A stretch of 64,000 nucleotides of DNA, taken from NCBI GenBank assembly GCA_030765045.1, contig CM060972.1, positions 4,114,905 to 4,178,904 on the forward strand. Direction: 5' to 3'. Every line of letters begins with the position of its first letter. Position 1 is the stretch's first letter. The stretch comes from Tenodera sinensis. Taxonomy: Eukaryota; Arthropoda; Insecta; Mantodea; Mantidae. Positions 36,221-48,282 of the stretch are shown here, piece after piece. The position numbers and the translations under genes were made by a program. Under the pieces are notes generated by a model. It did not search any database and was not told the DNA's origin. It saw nothing but the letters and a program-made list of their open reading frames with translations.

Positions 36221-36758
36221 CAGTCTTTCATAAGTAATTGGACATTCAAAATACTAACCAATTTTAATTATTTTTGCATATGTTGTACACACATATTTAT
36301 TAATAAATACATTTGCTGGTGCTGTTCAGTGGATTCTGTTTCTAAAGTGCCCACCAGAGAGTGCCTTTGAACGATCAGTATCCAGGCCAATAAAAGGACT
36401 TCGTTACAATTTTAGGTAACGTTCTGCAGATAGGTCATTAGTTGCTTCTTTTTCTCAAAAGACTCGATTAACGGAAACAATTATTACGATATGTTGCAAA
36501 TATTTATTATTGCAGAATTGCAAAGACCTGTAAAACACTTTTTAGCAAGATGGGGCTCCTCCACATTATACATAAACAATGCTATCGGATATGCACGGTG
36601 AAATGGAATGTCGCTTGCACTTGTGCATTGTTGAAGGTCGGAAATGAAAACTTCGGACATGCAATTGTTACTTATGTGGTTTATATTAAATATATAGAAC
36701 ATATCCAAAAATAATTAAAATAGGTTAATTTTTCGAATGACCAGTTACTTATGAAAGT
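36221..36758. mobile_element. Tc1/mariner-like element with about 60-bp inverted ends
   Basis: The left end, 36221-36284 (cagtctttcataagtaattg onward, through ttttaattatttttgcatat), is matched in reverse by 36698-36758 (aacatatccaaaaataatta to cagttacttatgaaagt) with roughly 80-85 percent identity by eye. TA lies immediately outside both ends (36219-36220 and 36759-36760), as expected for Tc1/mariner insertion at TA. The interior is about 410 bp, with no intact transposase and no motif I can assign confidently. It may be a MITE or a deleted element. The terminal 4 bases differ slightly between ends. Confidence 0.8.
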
Positions 36759-37014
36759 TACATATATGTTAATATATAATACAACAAAGAATAGGAAATT
36801 ACAGATTTATACAACCATTGTACAAAGTATCCTCGTATAAGTTTAGAATTATCAAACAGGGAAATCAACATTTTAGCTACTCAAATAAACGTTTTGAGAA
36901 GATTGGAAAATGTTCGAAGTAAGACTATGAAATAAATTATGGGAGTTAAAAGATTAGGACATTGTTGAAGAAAAAGATTGTGTTATATGTAACACACTAT
37001 ATATGTATATATAG

Positions 37015-37215
37015 AGAAAGTTTACACATAGCTTTTATTGATATAGAAAAAGCTTACGATAATGTTTCAATACACAAATTTTGAACTCAATTTACAAATA
37101 AATGAAAGAACAATGAAAGCAACTTATGAATTGTATAAAAAGTCTATATCCAAGATAAAAATTGGACCCAAATCCTTTAAAGTATGAAGTCTAAAATGTG
37201 ACACTTCTACACCAG
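37015..37215 (+). pseudogene. LINE reverse transcriptase fossil (motif A region)
   Basis: 37029-37083 translates as HIAFIDIEKAYDNVSIHKF, the motif A signature of non-LTR reverse transcriptases (family form F-I-D-L-E-K-A-F/Y-D-x-V). The first catalytic Asp is retained. Downstream, KSISKIKIGPKSFKV fits the segment before the GxxQG block, but stops and frame changes follow. A short dead fragment whose clade cannot be fixed. Confidence 0.75.
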
Positions 37216-38094
37216 ATAGACAACTGTAATATTTATGATTACAGTTAGCAGCCCTATTCTACTACTTACATTTACCTATGTGCTTCAAAAGATAACCTCA
37301 AATATATCGCAGCAGATAAAAGTGCTTATATTACAATCAAGCTTTTTCTGTTACTTTTGTTCTAAACAAGAGATGGCAGCACTAACCAGAAATATTTTGG
37401 TTTTGAGGATTACACTTTTTTAGTCACATGCGTTCAGTTTTAACCAGCAACAATATTAGAATGTTAAGTAGAAATATGACATTTATCAATCATTTCTATT
37501 AGAGCCCCTACTTTGTTGATGTCAATCCTAGTTAATGCAACGACAACAAATGTTCATTCAAGCCAACGATTTCGGAATATTATTTTGTACTGACCAAGTC
37601 TTGGGCGAAAGGTCAGAAAATTCATCGACTGGACCACATCCTACAAATGTGAGGAAACTGGAACATCCGCCATTAGGCCCAAAGCTTGCACCCTGTGCTC
37701 GTTTGTTCCAGTGTTCACAATACTAACTGTGTGTGGACAGAAACAGCGAGTGCTTTCATGGATGATCACGATAAATGTGAGTAATAGCCTGGATTTTAAG
37801 ATGACACTTGCAAAACTTCCTGAATGCACTTCGTGCCACGGAGCCATCTTGTAAGGTGAAATAGTACTAGTTGTGTTTACTATATACCCACCCATTTGAT
37901 ATTACATAAATTGCTTAAATAGTTCGTCTAAAGAGCATAAATACTCACTAGAAAAATATTTAGTTTCACTATTTCACTCAGGTAAGTTAGTTGAAATCAA
38001 CCAATCATGTTCATAACAACTTTAAATTTCAACCAATGACAGGCTTCATTGAGGAAAAATGTATGCAATTTTATTACCACCTCCTCTAAAATTT
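37216..38094. other. Unassigned DNA
   Basis: Possibly decayed flank of the RT fossil at its left side; nothing else recognised. Confidence 0.35.
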
Positions 38095-38907
38095 AAGTGT
38101 CATTTTTACTTTCTCTACTACGTATAGTAAGTACAGGAACTAATCTATTCCACCTAAAAATGCTATCACAAAGTTCCGCCCGAATTATGTTTTGAGGCCC
38201 TCCGGAATAAAAAAAAAAAAACAAAAAAAAACGCATTTTTAGAAAAAGGTCCGTGTGTATGTGTGTATGAACGACATAACTCAAAAACGAAAAGTCGGTA
38301 AAAAACCAAAGTTGGTACTTAAGTTAAATATTCTTCAAGTATGCGACACGAAGATTTTGAAGCCAATTGCTTCACCCTAAACTACCCTTTACATGGAAAT
38401 TTTTTCGAAAATTTTGATTCTCTCAAAAACGGCTAATGATATTGGTTAAAATGCCACATTTTTGTGATATTTGTATGACAAATGAAACGAATATTTTGGA
38501 TTCTCTGGCTATAGCCCATGTAGTCCTGTTTACTCTGGATGAGTTTTGAATAACTCGTAAACTGTACGAGCTAGACAATTTAAGTCTAAATACATTTTTT
38601 TTAGAGCGAACCATTTCGGAGATATTCCTTATTATTTGTCAGTTTCGGATAACTTAAAACTTTCTTTCTTCATTTTTTATATGTTAAGCGTGCAAAGAGA
38701 ACGGAATTTGAAAGAAGTTTTAAAAGACTTTGCTGTCGCTCAAATCCCACTATATTCCCATATTCCCCTTGTACCTACAAAGAAATTAACAATAAGACAA
38801 TTTGTACAAATGTTTATCTTAACTAACACGAAGAAGATATAGGAATAAGAGTTTGTAAGAATGGTTAGTACAAGAGTAGAGAAAGTCATATGAGTACAAC
38901 ACATCGG
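38095..38907 (-). repeat. Family A dispersed repeat, full length
   Basis: Both termini are present. tttttactttctctactacg at the left edge is the reverse of the right end, and agtagagaaagtcatatgag with tacaacacatcgg at the right edge is the reverse of the left end. Total about 810 bp. An A-rich run at 38209-38231 lies in the interior. No open frame spans it. Confidence 0.92.
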
Positions 38908-39159
38908 ATTTTTGAGATTTAAACCTATCGACTCTGTTACGTCAGACTGCGTAAGCTGTTTTAATACAGTGCAGCTAGGTTTTGTAATCTAATGATATAT
39001 AAGAAAAGGTGACAGTTGAAATTCGGGATACTGAAATTTCATACAATTTTGGTGAATGAAGACTCTCATTGGTATGGTAGTAAGTGACGGAAGAGCTGAA
39101 ATAAATGGAAGCTTTATTTGCTCTATTAAGAATAATATGACATTCTTATTTATTTGTGC
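38908..39159. other. Unassigned DNA
   Basis: No signal seen. Confidence 0.35.
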
Positions 39160-39164
39160 AAACA

Positions 39165-39316
39165 GACTTATGTTGGTGGTTTTAACCCCACAAACCGTCT
39201 GCGGACAGTGTGGAATCAGGACGGAAAAGTTCAATATCACAGCCGGGATCTGAACAACAGATCCTCTGCTTACCTGGTGGGCGCTCTAAGCATTCAGCTG
39301 CTGTGACAACGTGCCA
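39165..39316 (-). mobile_element. tRNA-derived SINE, family 2, copy 1
   Basis: On the minus strand cagctgaatgcttagagcg (39282-39300) is in the position of a Pol III A box and tgttcagatcc (39245-39255) is a B box about 35 bases on, as in a tRNA. The tail then reads cggctgtgatattgaac and matches the copy at 49290-49455. The tRNA fold is degenerate, so this is a SINE head and not a tRNA gene. Confidence 0.7.
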
Positions 39317-39882
39317 GAGAACCTGAAATGCATGTCTTCTGAATTACAAATCGTACTACTATGTTGCCACTGCTATTCCTTCCGTTGTGTCCACTTCCAA
39401 CTGTCCGGGCATATGACGTCACAGGGCATTGATTTGCGGTTGTCTTCTTATATATGTTATTGACCTTTGGAAGGTGAAGTAGAACATGAATTAGAGAAAT
39501 GTTAGAGCGTGCGTATCCTTCCGGAGAAATGTGCAAATGAAGCGCGTTTAAGAACTTCCGCACAAATCTGCATATTCTGCATGTGAAGTCAATATATGCA
39601 CATACATTACTAGAGCTCGTTTTGAAAGGAAGGCAGGCAGGAAGACATTCCTCAGAGGACAATACATAGTTAAGTAATGCCATCTCTTGTGGCGAGATAA
39701 GTATTAAAAAACAAGAGTAGGTAGGTAATACAACATAAGTGAAATTTTTAGTGAAACGTTGTTCTGTGCCACCACAGACACCACCACTTCCTTTTTTCTG
39801 CACCTTGTTCATTTCACGCTTTCTCATTACACTGTTTAACAGTTGCAGCGCGGAGCGGCCGGAGCGTGCTTCCTCCTTCTTC
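39317..39882. other. Unassigned DNA
   Basis: A minus-strand frame of 212 residues (39294-39932) crosses both the SINE and the CGG repeat; its Arg run comes from the repeat. It is considered chance. Confidence 0.4.
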
Positions 39883-39907
39883 CGGCGGCGGCGGCGGCGG
39901 CGGCGGC
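39883..39907. repeat. (CGG)n microsatellite
   Basis: Eight CGG triplets in a locally GC-rich patch (39846-39912). Confidence 0.95.
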
Positions 39908-40039
39908 AAACAGGCGACTCTAAGACGGACAACTAATTGGCACGTCATTATCCACTTCTTTCCTCTTTCTCACCACCATACATCATCTGTTCAAACCACG
40001 ATATCCAAGTTTTACAAATGTTTAATAATTCTTATTGTG

Positions 40040-40186
40040 CTTTATTTCTTCTCCTTCTCTTTGCCTTCCATTTTCTTCTCTTTGTTCTGCATTTTCCTGT
40101 TCTCGCCCTCGTTCTTCTTCTCCTTTTTCTCCTCCCTCCTTTTTCTTCTCATGTCCTCTTTCTTCTTCTTTTTCTTCTTCTGCTTT
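40040..40186 (+). repeat. Polypyrimidine tract
   Basis: Nearly pure C/T on the plus strand (for example cttcttctcctttttctcct and ttcttcttctttttcttctt). Open frames in several registers are composition artefacts. Confidence 0.85.
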
Positions 40187-40314
40187 AAAAAATCATGCCG
40201 GTCGTCGTGTTCTGTCCTCAATCCCATCTTTTAACTGATGTCCCTCAGTGATCCACCAAGGGACGCTGGTTGTTCAGGGGAGGAAGGTCGACATAGTAAC
40301 GTCATGAAATTACC

Positions 40315-40339
40315 CCCTCCCTCCCTCCCTCCCTCCCTC
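40315..40339 (+). repeat. (CCCT)n microsatellite
   Basis: About six ccct/ctcc units in a row. Confidence 0.95.
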
Positions 40340-40489
40340 AGCACATGCGACTCCCGTCATACCTTGAACCAACTTCATGCTTAAGTACTGAACACGCAGT
40401 GCTCAGTTAAGATCGTGTGGTCTCTTCAGCACCAGTTGCCCAGTCAAACAAAGCGATAATCACACATTTTAAGAGCCGATTGCTATGTG

Positions 40490-40662
40490 ATGCATTTGAA
40501 ACTCCGTTCCCTTTGCAAGGCCAAGAGATAAAAAACAAATAACATTCTATCTGAGAAAACTATTGAAAATTTCAAATAAATAATAAAGAATATTTCGGAA
40601 AAGGTTTACTCAAAAGAAAAAAGAAGTATTTGAATAGATTGTGTATTTTAACCAGATCCACA
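40490..40662 (+). repeat. Family A interior piece
   Basis: gaaactccgttccctttgca, aagagataaaaaac, tatttcggaaaaggtttact and agattgtgtattttaaccag follow the left-half order of family A with considerable divergence. It runs directly into an opposed copy. Confidence 0.6.
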
Positions 40663-41073
40663 TTTTACTTTCTCTACTACGTATAGCAAGTAGAGGAAGT
40701 ATTGTGTGCCACCTAAGTCGAAATTTCACCGGAAATATATGTTTTGAAGCCCCCTAAATCCAAAAAGGCATTCTTAGAAAAAGGTCCATTCTGTGTGTCT
40801 CTGTGGACAGCATAACTCAACAAGATAAACTCGGTTAGAAACCAAAGTTGGTATTTAAGTTTAATATCTTTCAAGGATGCGACACGAAGATTTTGAAAAC
40901 AATTGCTGCCCCATAAACTGCCATTTACAGGGAACATTTTTCGAAAATGTTGATTTTTTTTAGAATGGCTCTAACGATTTTGATTTAATTGTTATATATT
41001 TAAGATATTTTTATAAAAATGAAATATATTTTGAATTTTATGGCCATAGCCCATGTGGTCCTGTTTACTCTGT
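40663..41073 (-). repeat. Family A dispersed repeat, right half
   Basis: Starts at the true right terminus (ttttactttctctactacgt) and runs through aatttcaccggaaatatatg, gtggacagcataactcaaca and ccatagcccatgtggtcctg, breaking off after gtttactctg. Confidence 0.9.
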
Positions 41074-43715
41074 TAAAAATGTTTAATATGCCCCCCTAAC
41101 ACTAAACTATATATCAAAATATTCAGAAAATGTCAAATAATATCACTCAAACATGTTTAACCAAATTGAGCCTTTTAATCTCCCCTTAATGTTTTCTGTC
41201 CTATGTTAAAACCAAGTGCAAAGCCTGCGATTAAAAGAAATGAACAAAGTACGCAAATTCCAAGCTCCGCCAATGGCACTTCTGATGTTAGAGAGAGAAA
41301 CAAACAAGACTCTAATACTGCGGAAAATATGAGATTAATCTTCCTCGCTTCCAACACATAGACTTGGGGCATGTTTACATTGACTTTGGAAGTCTACCAT
41401 TATTTTCCTCATTTGCACTTCCTCCTGACTCTGTAATTAAACACAATTGCTTCACACAAAGCGCCGTTTGAGAACAAAAACTTGTTCAGCATAATTATTC
41501 TGCTCATCATGCTGAAATTCCCTCGTTTACTACAAAAACGCCTCGTCCATTATCATTAAATATACTCTTGATGACTTTTCAACATCTTAATTGGCAATAA
41601 ACTGGTTTTACACACCACTTTAATAATTTATGAGTTCTCAGCGTGCTTCTGCCAATAGTTGTATTGTATTATGACTATATAACCTCGGGTTTAACTTAGA
41701 AAACAGGTTAGTTTTTTGACTGCCAATTTGGGGTTTAGCATGCTAACTTCCAAATCTATAGTCCCGGGTTTAATTCCCAGTTGAAGACTACAAATGTTTC
41801 TTTAGCCAGAATTATTCCCCAACCTCTCTAGGATCTGGAAGTATGAATATATAACCGAATTTTCATGTTTTATTTATCTCTCTCTCTCTCTCTGAACTTC
41901 GTCCTATTTACCAATGCAGGTGAACATTCTCGATCTAGGACAACACATTTAGCCCTATATATATTTGCACATCTTAACCCTGTTCCCTGAACTATAAATT
42001 AAATGACACGTTTCTGCTTTTATATAACAGTTTGTGAATGTTGACATACGTATGAGGAAAACTACTGGTAAATATTGAACCCATAAGGAAACCCATTTAG
42101 CTAAATCAAACACAAAATGCAAACAATAGTAAGTAATATTTATATCCGTATAAGAAGGATAAGGCAGCTGTTTACGAGTCTCTGTGCACAAAACAAATAT
42201 ACATAACCTCGCTTATGCATTTTTAAAGGTAGAGATCTAAAATAATCCATAAATGAGCAAACGTAGAACTTTCTTCCTCTGGAATTGAAATGGTTTTACC
42301 TATTAGATTACTAAAACTTAAATATATATTTAAATTAATAAGAAATATAATACACACAATACACAAAATACGTATCGAGAAACGCAGTAAATAGTAAATA
42401 GTTATTATACATCTAAATGTAAAAAAAAAAACTATTGAAGTAACTTTTACATACTGATTTTTAACACGCTCGTTTGTTCGGGTCGAAATTGACTCGTCAA
42501 ACGCATCTTAATAACTCCCATTATGGGATCAAGTATTAAAAGGTCAAGCCTCGGTATCATAAACATACTGTGACTGGAGAATAAACCAAACCAGAAGTTC
42601 AACTCCAGGCGCCGTCTGCTTAGTTAAACCGCATTGCGATAATGTTGGTATACCTGAATGCTTAGAAAACACGCTAATCTTCATACACCACAACTAATTG
42701 ATGTTGGTAAACCTGCTACCTTAAAAAAGTGTCATATTCTGAAGTATGACCATTCAGATAACAAATTAAGGTGATGTTTACGACAAAAATAGTTTACAGT
42801 GACCAACTTGATCGCCATTCTTCTGAATGCAGTTGGTAACTGAAGCTGAGATGTTGGTAATGCTGTTGCTGTAACTAAACGCCATTGGTCGCTTATAAAC
42901 AAGGCTAATGTTCTGAAATAATGACAATTTGGATGAAAAATAGTTTGGTGAAAAATTAACTGGACATACACAACGAAAAATAACCTTTGTAATAACGAAG
43001 CTCGTAGTAATTGTATTCATACTGAAGTCTGAAGTAGGTATGTACTCTTCAAACTACTCCTTGTATGTAGGTACACCAAATTGTTCATCTAAACTCTTTC
43101 TATTTACTTCAGGTTAAGCATGCTCAAAATAGAACATATTCTTGTACACATACGCAAGGTTAGCATGTTAATATTCATCGCGTAATATTGTAGGACCGTC
43201 CTAACCTTTATGTTAACTCTTAATTTTCAAAGATGAATCATTATTTTAATAGTAGGTAATCCAACATTAAAATATATTATAGTTTACCTTCTGGGCTTCA
43301 GATATGACGCTTTAGGTTAGGACTGTGTGTAAAAAGGCATGGTTATTCCACATCTGAAAATGATTAGGGTCACTTGAGTTGTTCCAACTTCATGATATCA
43401 GTTCTTCAAATATCCCCATGTACCGAGCACCGTATTACACCATAGCGTTAAACTAAAATTAACGTTTACAAAACGAAATAAAACGTTAAGCTATAGTTTA
43501 AATCTAACTGCGAGTTTAAACCTCGTTTATAATACCTACCGACCTTAATGTTTTAAACCATATATACTCAGAATCAGAACCCCAAAATGCTTTTCCACTA
43601 AAACAGAAGATGCCGACGTTTGTCATTTTGCACCCCCCCCCCTCTTAAATTTCTGACTACCAATCTGATTTTCTGCCATCCCTTTTACATGAAGTAAAAG
43701 AAAAATCACTACGTA
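41074..43715. other. Unassigned AT-rich DNA with one tRNA-like patch
   Basis: No gene recognised. At 41735-41800 gggtttagcatgctaac and cccgggtttaattcccag look like a degenerate Pol III A/B-box pair, possibly a SINE head, but the spacing and fold are poor. A (TC)n run lies at 41877-41894. Confidence 0.4.
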
Positions 43716-44133
43716 TCCATTGGGAATTCAAATCAATTTGAGTTCTCATTCCGGATTGAATACTGCATGGAAACGCGCATTTATATCAAATTGAATCCTT
43801 GGATCCAATCCTCTTAGAAGTGGGACTAGATCGAAATTTTATTGTATGGAAACACCTGCCATATTTAAATTGATCTGAATCCACCAAAAAACAAAAATAA
43901 AAGTAACTTTTATTGTTTCTATAATCTCACAATATATTCTTCTCACTAACCTGAAAACCTACTTAAAATACACAGAACACATTGTTTACAGGTTTGCCAA
44001 CATAAAACAAGTGACCAACATAAAGTTATTTATGCTTGAGCCTTGCATATCTAAAACGATCTAATTGCGGATTGAAACGCATTTCTTTTTTGAGAATGGG
44101 ACTGGATTCAAATCGATTTCAGTTCCCCATGGA
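43716..44133. mobile_element. MITE-like element with about 28-bp inverted ends
   Basis: tccattgggaattcaaatca, continuing atttgag, at 43716-43742 is the approximate inverse of 44107-44133, which ends cagttccccatgga. Roughly 23 of 28 positions agree. Interior segments repeat the theme (ggaaacgcgcattt, tggaaacacctgcc, aaattgatctgaatcc), suggesting sub-terminal repeats. No transposase and no clear target duplication were seen. Confidence 0.6.
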
Positions 44134-44454
44134 AACTAGTGAATATGTGATCTGTTGCACAAACTGTTCGTAGATGCAAAAGCTTAACCATCCATGTCCT
44201 TCGAGGTAATGGAGAAAAACATTTGCAAAAATTGTAATAGTAGAGAAAGTAGTAAATTGCAGAAGCAATATTTTAACGAGATAGAAAGTGTAGTAGTTTT
44301 TTAGCAGTGCTTAAGCTTGCTAAGTACACGCTCATACAAAATGATGATAGATATACAAGAGAGGGTGAAAGCAGTCCTACAGTTTTTGTGGACAAGAAGC
44401 AACACAAGTTCTTGCCCAAATTGTGGTTGCACTGGAATCCGCCTGCCCAAGTCT

Positions 44455-45090
44455 GTCTGATGTGTTGCACTCACATTACTTTCTCTACTCGTGTATTAAC
44501 TCTTCTTCCTATACCTTCTTCATTTTAATAAATATTTGTAGAAATTATTACTAATTTTATGGTAGGTACAAAGGAACTGTGGGAACACAGAGAGTTTTAC
44601 TGGTAATTGAATGTTTTACAGCTGACTGTTATGTGATGGCTTTGAAATTTCATTTTCTCTGCATGCCAAGAGGTAAAAACACGAATAACAACTTCCCATT
44701 TAAGAGAAGCATAGACATTAGAAAATTCAAACAAATAAGAAGGAATATCTCGGAAATGGTTAACAGAATGAAGCGGCTTCGGAAGCTATTACCAGAAAAT
44801 TCAAGATGTATATTAAATTTACCATAAAAACATCTTGAACATATCTTTGAATCAAAATCGTAAGAAATTTTTGATAAAAGTAAAATTTCTGAAAATGTTC
44901 CATATTAAGGGTAGTTTGTAATGGGGATGATATTCTATAAAATGTTCCTTCGCATCCTTGGAAGACGCTGAAGTTTGGTACCTTTTTATACAAATGCTTT
45001 CTTTAGGTTCAGAGGGTCTCAAAACATGTATTTCTAGTACAATTTTGGTATTGAATTTTTGTATGGTATGGAATACTTCTACTTATTACC
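44455..45090 (+). repeat. Family A dispersed repeat, diverged, nearly full length
   Basis: Left end ctgatgtgttgcactcacat, then ggtaggtacaaaggaactg, aaggaatatctcggaaatgg, ttccatattaagggtagttt, agagggtctcaaaacatgta and atacttctacttatta near the right end. More diverged than the 51845 copy. Confidence 0.85.
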
Positions 45091-45596
45091 TTTATTACTG
45101 TGTAATAATATTGATAAGTTGCATAAAATGCTAACCCATAAAATAAACCGGAAAGTCAAGTTTTTATTATAAAAATGCAAGTATCCTGTTACACACAACC
45201 GGTTGTTTATCGCGTACATTGCTCTGGAAGCATTAATTACGAGCGTGCGTTCTTCCGTATGTCATATTGCAATAAGACACTGTGACACAGTGCATAATAA
45301 CCTTAACTACATATTTGCGTGCCTTACTGGACGAGGCAAAACAAAGTAATAAACCTTGTTCAGCTAACCAGGGATGTATCTGATCAAACTGTTTCAAACT
45401 CTTAAAATGCACGCACGACTGATACAAAATTAATAATATTCATATACGAACGTCACGTCACTGTAGTGTTGCCGAAATAAGCAAACTACTTGAAATACGA
45501 GCACAAGCGCTCGTAGCCTGACCGAAGCACTCTGACGAAGACAAGAAAATAGATCCATCTCTTTTTAATGTTATTGCTTTTTAAAATCTGTTCACA
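45091..45596. other. Unassigned DNA
   Basis: No signal recognised. Confidence 0.35.
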
Positions 45597-45728
45597 CATT
45601 CCCCTTGTACCTACAAGGAAATAAGCAATAAGATAATTTGTACAAATGTTTATCTCAACTAACACGAAGAAGATATAGGAATAAGAGTTTGTAAGAATGG
45701 TTAGTACAAGAGTAGAGAAAGTCAGATT
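45597..45728 (-). repeat. Family A left-end fragment
   Basis: attccccttgtacctacaag, aacacgaagaagatatagga and aagagtagagaaagtcaga on the minus-strand order. Only the left terminus is present. Confidence 0.88.
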
Positions 45729-45838
45729 TTTGGTGTATATAAACGCAATGTTTCTGGAGTGAACTTCAGTGCAACAGATCTTTTGTAAACGGTTACAAAT
45801 GAGTTCATCTGAGAGGTCAGGCGGTTAATGATGCAGGT

Positions 45839-45868
45839 GCGAGTGAGTGAGTGAGTGAGTGAGTAAGT
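45839..45868. repeat. (GAGT)n microsatellite
   Basis: About seven gagt units. Confidence 0.93.
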
Positions 45869-46224
45869 CTAGGGTGTGGGTGAGTGCACCTTAGTAATAA
45901 TTGTGCTTCTTGCACGAAACTTGAATCGTTTACGTAACGAAATTCCGAATATGTAGACTGTGTGTACCATTTTCCCCACGATTTCAGATTTCGCTCATTC
46001 TTCGTGGAATAACTTAATAGTGCAGTGTTAGAGTCATAATGAAGGGTGTGTGGAGCATTAGGTAACATATTGCTAGGTGCAGCACTTCTAGAGAGCAGCT
46101 GTTACACATTTAGAAGACGCGTAAGACGCCAAAAGTCATGAAAGTAGGCTACTGAATGGATTACTTACATTTTGTAGTAACGGTGTATCAGATGCAATAT
46201 TTGTGCAATATCTATATAAAAAGA

Positions 46225-46715
46225 AAACTGAGTAGAGAAAAGCACATGAATGCAATGAATTGCATTTCTATTTCGACAGTGTAGAAAGGTGCATGAATTC
46301 TTTATAGAACAATGAGGAGAGAAATACATGTGAATGTGTTACGTAAAAGAAAAGTAAGTAGAGGGAAAAAACCATGTGGATGTGGTACTATGTATTTCTA
46401 TTTCAGTTCTAAATAGTTCTTTGAATTCAATTGAAGCGCATGTAGAGGACATGTGAATGTGTTAAGCAAACTGAGTATAGAAAACCATGTGAATGTAATA
46501 CGTCGCATTTCTATTTCAGTCAAAGAAAATTGTATGATTGTACTGAATGTGTTACGCAAAATAAAAGTGAGAAGAGAAAACCGTATGAATGTAATACGAT
46601 GTATTTCTGTTTCAGTGCTAGAAAGTTTTATGAATTCTTTTTGAAGGACATGTGAAGTGTTACATAAAAGAAAAGCGCGTAGAGAAGACCATGTGAAAGT
46701 AACAGGTTGCGTAGT
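46225..46715 (+). repeat. Degenerate minisatellite derived from the family A terminus
   Basis: Four units, spaced 130, 113 and 96 bp, share agagaaaaccatgtgaatg, taatacgtcgcatttctatt and tcag, then agaaa(g/a)ttgtatgattc-like sequence and tgtgttacgcaaaataaaag. The first part parallels the reversed left end of family A (agagaaagtcatgtgagtgc). A partial relative lies at 540-765. Confidence 0.75.
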
Positions 46716-48282
46716 AAAATGGACAGCATACATTGTCCATTAAAAGGTGGCAGACTTGGCGGTGATTGGTCAAGCGGTTTCATAGAGGACAAACATACAT
46801 TCATTCATGTTTATATTTAACATTACTTTTTAAATTTAAATAACATGCTAATAAATTAAATTTGTCTTCTCGTTTTTGAAAGTCTAATTTTTTATTGTCA
46901 AGACCAACATAACAATAATAATTGAAGGTGCAGCTATCGATAGAATCGAATCGAGTATCAAATAGTTAAAATGTTCGACATCAGTGACAAAAGCATGCAT
47001 TACAGACACTTTATAACTGTTTTAAACTTAGAAGACATGGTGTAGCATAAATAGTCATATGAAAGTTGAGTATAATGACAATTAAGATGTTCGTATGAAC
47101 TAACTCGCTCCCGCTCCTTTCATAAACTAGTAGCTATACGCAGTACTGTTACAAGACGTCAGGTTTTGACATAGTTTCGTTGTTAAACAGAAAGCTGTGG
47201 GAATTAAATGAAACAATAAAGCAGTAAAAAGACTTCAGCTTGTGTCACTGTGAGTAATTACTTAACTGTGGACCTTTTAGACCTGTAATTGCTAGAAATG
47301 TTTATAATTTTAACTGAAATTAAGACACATTGGTGAGAAGAGTGCGTGTGAATACGCAGTAACAATTGATGTAAGCGTACGCAGATATAGTTACTCTAAT
47401 GAGCTGTTTGTACCCCTATGTTTAATTTCCCCTCCAGAGCATTCTCTTACCAAAATTATATACTCTAACTTTACACGTGCTTTAAGTACTTTGAATTATT
47501 ACCGCTCAAGTCGACAGCGCATGCTCAGCTTCTCTCTACGCGAATTTTGATCAAATAGTTTTAAAATATTTGTAAGGTAAACAACAATGTAAGTTTACTG
47601 CTTTATTTATTGTGAAAGAGAAACAATTTAGTATGTTAATCTTAAGGCATGATTTTACGAATCTTGAGAATTGTATCTCAGTGTTGACAGACAATAGTTG
47701 GCACAGACGTGTTTAACGAGCTGTGTAAAGTAAAATATGTTGTCTGAGAGATTGCCTGCTTCTCTTACTGCAATATTTTGCTCTATATGTGTCTGTGACG
47801 TTTCAGATAACTACCTCTCTGCGAAGTTCGTCTGCCCATATGTTGGTATGACCACAATGTATTTAATTCATATTTAGCATAGTAAAAGTACGACCACCAC
47901 TGTCAAGAGTTCAAGAAGTGAAGACCAGTATGAATGTTACGCGGGTTGCGTGCACAGTGGATTAGGGGCAGACACTATTCTGCTCTATGTATGATGTGAA
48001 CAAATTGAAAATAAATGTGCAATGCCTCGATATTACAGTTTTGAGTATGTGGAGGATGCTTCAGGACCCCGTGTTCTGCTGATAACCACGCCTCTAGTAT
48101 CTCATCACATATTCAGTACACCAGCTAGTAAATCCCACAGTCTCTTTGGCATTCAATGATACATATATACTTACTTACTTCCGTTTCTCACATCTTGACC
48201 TTCCTCATCACCTTGCATGTGCCACGAATACCGAACACGTTCACTCACTGCCAACTTTCATTCCTAAAAACTCCATATATCT
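46716..48282. other. Mostly unassigned DNA
   Basis: No coding signal. The pair C copy lies at 47546-47645. Confidence 0.4.
47546..47645 (+). repeat. Dispersed repeat pair C, copy 2
   Basis: ttgatcaaatagttttaaaa, ttattgtgaaagagaaacaa and tttagtatgttaat align with 29465-29575. Confidence 0.6.

Noticed and set aside
39294..39932. 212-residue minus-strand frame with an Arg run
   Set aside because: It crosses a SINE and a CGG microsatellite and has no recognisable domain; chance open frame.
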